The notes under the pieces: generated by a model
What the model was told of the DNA's origin: nothing
Database searches by the model: none
What the model saw: only the letters and a program-made list of their open reading frames with translations
Made by a program: the position numbers and the translations under genes
Part shown: piece after piece, positions 23,144 through 26,940 of the stretch
Layout: the number at the start of each line of letters is the position of its first letter
How positions within the stretch are numbered: the stretch's first letter is position 1
From: PBB1 sp040400875
Lineage (GTDB): Bacteria > Pseudomonadota > Gammaproteobacteria > Burkholderiales > Burkholderiaceae_C
Assembly: GCA_040400875.1 (NCBI GenBank)
Contig: JBBAPK010000039.1
Location: forward strand, 1-26,940
Direction of reading: 5' to 3'
Length of the DNA stretch: 26,940 bases

Positions 23144-23830
23144 TCAACGAGCAGGGACTTCAACGGCCGCATTGCGCAGGAAGCCCGAGGGCGCCCCCAG
23201 AACAGAACTTCCTGACAACTGCTTGTGGGCGAGCAGGTATTGATCAAGCTGTGGGTCGCGGATCAACTCGCCGGCGGCGACGGATTCGGGAAATGAGGCT
23301 GGGTTCTCAGCGCGTGCGACCACAACCGCCGACGGCGCTCGCACGGCTGACGCTGTGGGCGCGACCGCCGCGAGTTGCGCCGACTCCGCTGCGGCTCTTT
23401 GCGGCGCCTGAGAAACGACCACCAAGGTGCCTACGACCGCCACAAAACCCGCCGCCACAGCTGCCGCCGCCCACCATGATCGCTTGCTGGTGCGCTGGCC
23501 CAAGCCCGGTGCGACATCGGCGTCGTGTGGACCGGCCTGCGGCGTTCGGGCCGCAGACGGGGCGAGCACCACAGGCTCGTCGGCCAAGCGGGCTCGCAAG
23601 TCGACCAGAAAACGCTCATCTCGCGAGGCGGGGCTGGCCAGGTCCTCGGAGCGCATCACATCGCCAATCAGGCTGAACGCGTGCCACGTCTCGCGCACGG
23701 CAGGGTCGTTGCGCCACAAGACACAAAGGCGTCGAACCGCATCGTCAGACAACTCGCCATCGAGCGCAGCGGACAGCTCCTGTCGCTGGTTGATCTGCGC
23801 CCCGCCGTTTCCATCGGACTGATCAGACAT
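23144..23830 (-). CDS. rseA: Anti-sigma-E factor RseA/MucA
   Basis: A 228-residue single-pass inner-membrane anti-sigma factor that sequesters RpoE. The cytoplasmic RseA N-terminal domain spans about residues 15-85 (QRQELSAALDGELSDDAVRRL, then RNDPAVRETWHAFSLIGDVMRSEDL). One transmembrane helix is at about 119-139. The periplasmic part is Ala/Val-rich and ends YLLAHKQLSGSS..., a segment common in beta-proteobacterial RseA. Regulated proteolysis by DegS/RseP-type proteases would release the sigma factor; those genes are not in the window. The ATG at 23830 is fixed by GGAGG at 23840-23836; upstream in-frame codons to 23860 are rejected. It lies 59 bases after rpoE. Confidence 0.93.
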   Translation of the reverse strand: MSDQSDGNGGAQINQRQELSAALDGELSDDAVRRLCVLWRNDPAVRETWHAFSLIGDVMRSEDLASPASRDERFLVDLRARLADEPVVLAPSAARTPQAGPHDADVAPGLGQRTSKRSWWAAAAVAAGFVAVVGTLVVVSQAPQRAAAESAQLAAVAPTASAVRAPSAVVVARAENPASFPESVAAGELIRDPQLDQYLLAHKQLSGSSVLGAPSGFLRNAAVEVPAR

Positions 23831-23835
23831 GCTTG

Positions 23836-23840
23836 CCTCC
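23836..23840 (-). promoter_or_regulatory. Shine-Dalgarno site of rseA
   Basis: GGAGG on the minus strand, five bases before the ATG at 23830. It is much stronger than anything before the TTG start of rpoE, so the anti-sigma factor may be translated better than the sigma factor. Confidence 0.8.
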
Positions 23841-23889
23841 ACCTGGCTGGCCACCACCACCCCATGCTGTGACTCGGGTATTCATTCAA

Positions 23890-24510
23890 TCACCACCGTT
23901 CATCCGAACGCGTCCCCAGCAAAGGGCGCAAACGCAAGGCGATCGCCTCGCGGGCTCTGAAAATTCTCGATCGCACGGTGCCGATGGGGCAGTTCATCAG
24001 CTCAGCGATTTCTTCGTAGCTCAAGCCTTCGATTTCCCGCAAGGTGATGGCTTGGCGTAAATCCTCTGACAGCGCTTCGATCGCAGAGTTCACTGTCATC
24101 GCAATCTCTTTGCTCTGCAGCAGTGATTCGGGCGTCTCGCCGGTCGTTAGTTCGTTCTCGGCCCTGGAAGTTTCGTCGTCGGCCTCACGCAATGCACGCG
24201 AGGATTCGGTCACCAGGAGATCACGCTTCAATTCACCGAGGGCTTTCTTGGCCGTGTTCACGGCAATTCGATAAAGCCATGTGTAAAACGCGCTGTCTCC
24301 CCTGAATTTGGGCAAGGCGCGGTAAGCACGAATGAAGGTTTCCTGGGCGATGTCGGGCACCAGATCCACATCGCGCACCATGCGACCAATCAGACGCTCG
24401 ATGCGCCGTTGGTACTTGACGACGAGCATTTCGAACGCCTTGACGTCGCCCTGTTTGACGCGCTCGACCAGCGGCGCGTCGGCATCGGTCGATGGGGTGG
24501 GCTCGGTCAA
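23890..24510 (-). CDS. rpoE: ECF sigma factor RpoE/AlgU
   Basis: A 206-residue (from TTG) extracytoplasmic-function sigma factor of the RpoE/AlgU group, directing RNA polymerase to envelope-stress promoters. Region 2 covers about 13-92 (DIAQETFIRAYRALPKFRGD, then FYTWLYRIAVNTAKK). Region 4 covers about 140-192 with helix-turn-helix LSYEEIAELMNCPIGTVRSR. No ATG or GTG lies at the expected N-terminus; the frame continues upstream to 24627 with sequence that is the shadow of the preceding gene. The TTG at 24510 overlaps that gene's TGA (TTGA) and gives a normal family length, so it is chosen. Its position before rseA-rseB-mucD is the classic sigma-E operon. Confidence 0.93.
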   Translation of the reverse strand: MTEPTPSTDADAPLVERVKQGDVKAFEMLVVKYQRRIERLIGRMVRDVDLVPDIAQETFIRAYRALPKFRGDSAFYTWLYRIAVNTAKKALGELKRDLLVTESSRALREADDETSRAENELTTGETPESLLQSKEIAMTVNSAIEALSEDLRQAITLREIEGLSYEEIAELMNCPIGTVRSRIFRAREAIALRLRPLLGTRSDERW

Positions 24511-24995
24511 ATCAAGTCTGCGAGTTGAGGCGGGTCTGCAGGAACGGGTGCACCGCTGCGCATGTGCAAGGCGCAACGAAGCCCGTGCCAGTGTGCACGC
24601 AAGCCGTGTCGCTGAAGCGGCAACCACAAAGGCTTGAGCGGGATCGCTGAGCCGTCAGCCTCGAGCCTCAGCAACATGAAGCCCCCGAGATCAAGCAAGA
24701 CACGCACTCGCCAAGGGCCACATTCTCGATCGGCGCCCACGCCATGGCTGCTGTGCCAGCACTGGGAATCCCACCGCAATACGACAGGAGCTCGGCGAGC
24801 ACTGGTCAGCAAGCCGAGCAACGACCCCGATGCGGCAAATGCCACCAGCGCGAATTCCCAAGGCGAAGAACCATCGCGACTGAGCGCGAACCATGCGCCG
24901 CAACAAAGGCACAAGAGCGTCCCCAGGCAACCAAGAAAACGATTCCATACGCCAAAGCGCTCGATCGTGACGCTCAGTGGTGACGCCGCACGCAT
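24507..24995 (-). CDS. Small two-TM protein, YgfX-like
   Basis: A 162-residue protein with two closely spaced hydrophobic segments (about 17-38 and 46-64) followed by a soluble domain (LRWDSQCWHSSHG, then WRVRVLLDLGGFMLLRLE and PLWLPLQRHGLRAHWHGLRCALH). Topology, size and the pattern W-x-L followed by a Leu-rich PLWLPL segment recall the YgfX family (DUF1434; E. coli CptA), often encoded near rpoE. This is recognition by pattern only. The ATG at 24995 is 21 bases after the fabF stop, and the stop overlaps the rpoE TTG start. Role unknown; it may only serve as the translational lead-in for rpoE. Confidence 0.72.
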   Translation of the reverse strand: MRAASPLSVTIERFGVWNRFLGCLGTLLCLCCGAWFALSRDGSSPWEFALVAFAASGSLLGLLTSARRAPVVLRWDSQCWHSSHGVGADRECGPWRVRVLLDLGGFMLLRLEADGSAIPLKPLWLPLQRHGLRAHWHGLRCALHMRSGAPVPADPPQLADLI

Positions 24996-25016
24996 GCGAT
25001 TCGCTCCATGCGAAGG

Positions 25017-26261
25017 TCAGACTCGCTTGAAAACAAGCGTGCCGTTGGTTCCGCCAAAGCCGAAATTGTTCTTCGCTGCGTATTCGATCTTCATGTCACG
25101 TGCCGTGTTGGAACAGTAGTCGAGATCGCAGTCGGGATCCTGATTGAAGATGTTGATGGTCGGTGGGGATACCTGATGGAGAACTGCCATCGCAGTGAAA
25201 ACCGATTCAATGCCACCTGCCCCACCCAAAAGATGCCCGGTCATGGACTTGGTGGAGTTGACCACCAGTTTGCGCGAGTGATCGCCGAAAGCCAGCTTGA
25301 TCGCATTGGTCTCGTTCACATCGCCCAAGGGCGTCGACGTGCCATGCGCGTTGAGGTACTGAACCGCATCGGCCGGAATCTGCGCATTGCGCAAGGCAGC
25401 TCGCATGGAACGCTTCGGGCCGTCCACGCTGGGCGCAGTCATGTGAAACGCATCAGCACCCATCCCAAAGCCGACCAGTTCGGCATAGATCTTGGCTCCT
25501 CGACGTTTGGCGTGCTCGTACTCTTCAAGCACCATCACGCCAGAGCCTTCGCCCAACACGAACCCGTCACGATCCTTGTCCCATGGACGAGATGCCGTGG
25601 TCGGGTCGTCGTTTCGCGTGGAAAGGGCACGCGCTGCCGCAAAGCCGCCCACGCCCAGCGGAGATACCGTGGATTCAGCCCCGCCAGCCACCATCACATC
25701 GGCGTCGCCGTACTCGATCATCCGGCCGGCCTGTCCGATGCAATGCAAGCCCGTGGTGCAGGCAGTGACGATGGCGAGATTGGGGCCTTGGAAGCCGAAC
25801 TTGATGGACAGATGGCCGGAGATCATGTTGATGATCGACGCCGGCACGAAGAAGGGCGATACCCGACGCGGACCACGCGACACCAGTTCGGCGTGGGTTT
25901 CCTCGATGAGTGGCAAGCCGCCGATGCCTGAACCCACCAGGCAGCCGATGCGTTCGGCTTCTTCCTCTGTCAATTCGCCACCGGTCTTCAGCCCGGAATC
26001 CCTGACGGCTTGGATCGATGCAGCCAGCCCGTACTGCATGAACACATCCATGTGCCGGGCTTCCTTGGCGGGGAAGTAATCCTCGACATTGAAGCCCTTG
26101 ACCTCGCCGGCGAAGCGACAGGAAAAATCGGTGGCGTCAAAGCGGGTGATGTTGGCAATGCCGGAGCGGCCGGCAATCACGTTGGCCCAGCCCTCCGCCA
26201 CGCTATTGCCGACAGGGCTGATCAAACCCATGCCAGTGACGACGACGCGCCTGCGGCTCAC
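25017..26261 (-). CDS. fabF: 3-oxoacyl-[acyl-carrier-protein] synthase II
   Basis: A 414-residue condensing enzyme (KAS II) that elongates acyl-ACP with malonyl-ACP in type II fatty acid synthesis. The thiolase fold is complete. The active-site Cys is C168 in TACTTGLH, the two His are H306 in NAHGTSTPLGD and H343 in KSMTGHLLGGAGG, and K338 is also in place. The C-terminus NNFGFGGTNGTLVF is standard. The start is GTG at 26261 (MSRRRVVVTGMG); a weak GAGG lies nine bases upstream. It follows acpP by 94 bases and precedes the YgfX-like gene, consistent with a fabG-acpP-fabF operon. Confidence 0.96.
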   Translation of the reverse strand: MSRRRVVVTGMGLISPVGNSVAEGWANVIAGRSGIANITRFDATDFSCRFAGEVKGFNVEDYFPAKEARHMDVFMQYGLAASIQAVRDSGLKTGGELTEEEAERIGCLVGSGIGGLPLIEETHAELVSRGPRRVSPFFVPASIINMISGHLSIKFGFQGPNLAIVTACTTGLHCIGQAGRMIEYGDADVMVAGGAESTVSPLGVGGFAAARALSTRNDDPTTASRPWDKDRDGFVLGEGSGVMVLEEYEHAKRRGAKIYAELVGFGMGADAFHMTAPSVDGPKRSMRAALRNAQIPADAVQYLNAHGTSTPLGDVNETNAIKLAFGDHSRKLVVNSTKSMTGHLLGGAGGIESVFTAMAVLHQVSPPTINIFNQDPDCDLDYCSNTARDMKIEYAAKNNFGFGGTNGTLVFKRV

Positions 26262-26355
26262 TGGCGCGCCCTCAAGGGGAATTGAAGATGCATGAACGCA
26301 GGGCCGATGTCAGGCCCGGAAAGCGGCAAAAAAAACATTCCGTGGTGGGTGCGGA

Positions 26356-26595
26356 TCAAGCCTTTTGATGCTTCAAAGCGTAGTCAATGGCCAGTTGCAC
26401 CGTGGTGATTTTCTCGGCCTCTTCGTCGGGGATTTCGATGCCGAATTCATCCTCGAGTGCCATCACCAGTTCCACGGTGTCAAGCGAGTCTGCTCCCAGA
26501 TCGGCGACGAAAGCCTTCTCATTGGACACGTCGGATTCAGGCACGCCGAGTTGCTCGGCAACGATCTTCTTGACACGGGATTCGATATCGCTCAT
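26356..26595 (-). CDS. acpP: Acyl carrier protein
   Basis: A 79-residue acidic helical protein that carries growing acyl chains. The phosphopantetheine site is S37 in GADSLDTVELVMALE, modified by AcpS (13226-13621). Length and composition are those of primary-metabolism ACP. The ATG at 26595 is preceded by GGAGGA (26604-26599), a strong ribosome site suited to one of the most abundant proteins. The gene lies between fabG and fabF with gaps of 111 and 94 bases, leaving room for separate regulation. Confidence 0.98.
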   Translation of the reverse strand: MSDIESRVKKIVAEQLGVPESDVSNEKAFVADLGADSLDTVELVMALEDEFGIEIPDEEAEKITTVQLAIDYALKHQKA

Positions 26596-26596
26596 G

Positions 26597-26610
26597 ACTC
26601 CTCCAGGAGT
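26597..26610 (-). promoter_or_regulatory. acpP ribosome site inside an inverted repeat
   Basis: ACTCCT and AGGAGT form a perfect 6-base inverted repeat with a 2-base centre, and the downstream arm contains the GGAGGA Shine-Dalgarno sequence of acpP. A 2-base loop is too tight for the whole stem to form, but a shorter stem could still mask the site. It may be chance overlap. Confidence 0.5.
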
Positions 26611-26706
26611 GTTGTATGGAAACAGCCCGGGATTCTAAGGGCTGCATCACGCGCCCTTCAGCCGGCCAGGCAGGTCCGGTGGGTTGGTAGACGAGCATGC
26701 TCGCCA

Positions 26707-26940
26707 TCAATTCATGTACATGCCGCCATTGACATGCAACTCGGTGCCTGTGATGTAGCCAGCACCCGCCGACACGAGGAAGGCAACCGCCTGCGCCACG
26801 TCATCGGCGCTGCCGAGCCGTCCCAACGGAATCTGGCCCAACAAGGCCGCCTTCTGGTCATCGGCAAGAGCGTCGGTCATGTCGGTGGCGATGAAGCCCG
26901 GCGCCACGCAATTCACCGTGATGCCGCGGCTGCCGAGCTC
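26707..26940 (-). CDS. fabG: 3-oxoacyl-[acyl-carrier-protein] reductase, C-terminal part
   Basis: The C-terminal 77 residues of a short-chain dehydrogenase, cut by the window edge; the frame is open to 26940 and stops at 26707-26709. GITVNCVAPGFIATDMT (the segment after the catalytic Tyr-Lys), IPLGRLGSADDVAQAVAFL and the C-terminal YITGTELHVNGGMYM are characteristic of FabG, the NADPH-dependent reductase of fatty acid elongation. The nucleotide-binding motif and catalytic residues lie outside the window. The acpP-fabF context makes FabG much more likely than another SDR. Confidence 0.93.
   Translation of the reverse strand, partial: ELGSRGITVNCVAPGFIATDMTDALADDQKAALLGQIPLGRLGSADDVAQAVAFLVSAGAGYITGTELHVNGGMYMN

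Noticed and set aside
26262..26355. Hairpin GGGCC-TGACATC-GGCCC between acpP and fabF as a terminator
   Set aside because: On the minus strand the T-run lies before the hairpin, not after it, so it does not fit an intrinsic terminator; fabF probably remains co-transcribed.

Overview
This 26.9 kb window is a GC-rich chromosomal segment of a betaproteobacterium, most likely Burkholderiales (Comamonadaceae/Sphaerotilus-Leptothrix-Rubrivivax neighbourhood). That placement is inferred from gene order (rluC divergent from rne; nagZ-acpS-pdxJ-recO-era-rnc-DUF4845-lepB-lepA; mucD-rseB-rseA-rpoE; fabF-acpP-fabG) and from protein character. No tRNA, rRNA, insertion sequence, prophage or CRISPR array was seen. 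Most of the window is conserved housekeeping DNA; the accessory part is roughly 1-5.2 kb.

Region 1 (1-5.2 kb): the C-terminal part of a CHAD-domain protein, then a ferric-iron ABC importer whose three genes are split over three transcription units. The ATPase (minus) and the fused permease (plus) diverge from a shared Fur-like box. The periplasmic binding protein (minus) has its own Fur-like box. Beyond that second box lies a small protein made of a UreE-like N-terminal domain joined directly to a His/Cys-rich tail. It lacks the UreE metallochaperone core and is the least conventional gene in the window.

Region 2 (5.2-8.3 kb, minus strand): a compact apparent operon rluC - HAD phosphatase (gph-like) - stand-alone Rieske protein - sppA, with overlapping or nearly abutting genes.

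Region 3 (8.3-12.1 kb, plus strand): rne (RNase E), with a candidate promoter inside the start of rluC, an approximately 660-base leader without a convincing gene, an unusually RG-rich C-terminal half, and a strong bidirectional terminator.

Region 4 (12.1-26.9 kb, all minus strand): reading in the direction of transcription, fabG (partial), acpP, fabF, a small YgfX-like membrane protein, rpoE, rseA, rseB, mucD, a terminator, then lepA, lepB, a DUF4845 gene, rnc, era, recO, pdxJ, acpS, nagZ. Fatty-acid synthesis, the sigma-E envelope-stress circuit (sigma factor, anti-sigma, RseB, periplasmic protease), protein export (signal peptidase I), translation and ribosome maturation (LepA, RNase III, Era), recombination, vitamin B6 synthesis, ACP activation and cell-wall recycling sit in two successive gene clusters. 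AcpS modifies the AcpP encoded in the same window. Several junctions are 1-4 base stop/start overlaps (TGATG, ATGA, GTGA, TTGA), implying translational coupling. The rpoE start is a TTG overlapping the upstream stop.

Nothing here is clearly a new multi-gene system. The best leads are the UreE-domain/His-tail protein beside the Fur-controlled iron importer, the long rne leader, a short candidate RNA between mucD and lepA, and a PdxJ with a variant N-terminal motif. All function calls are from reading sequence; no database search was run.
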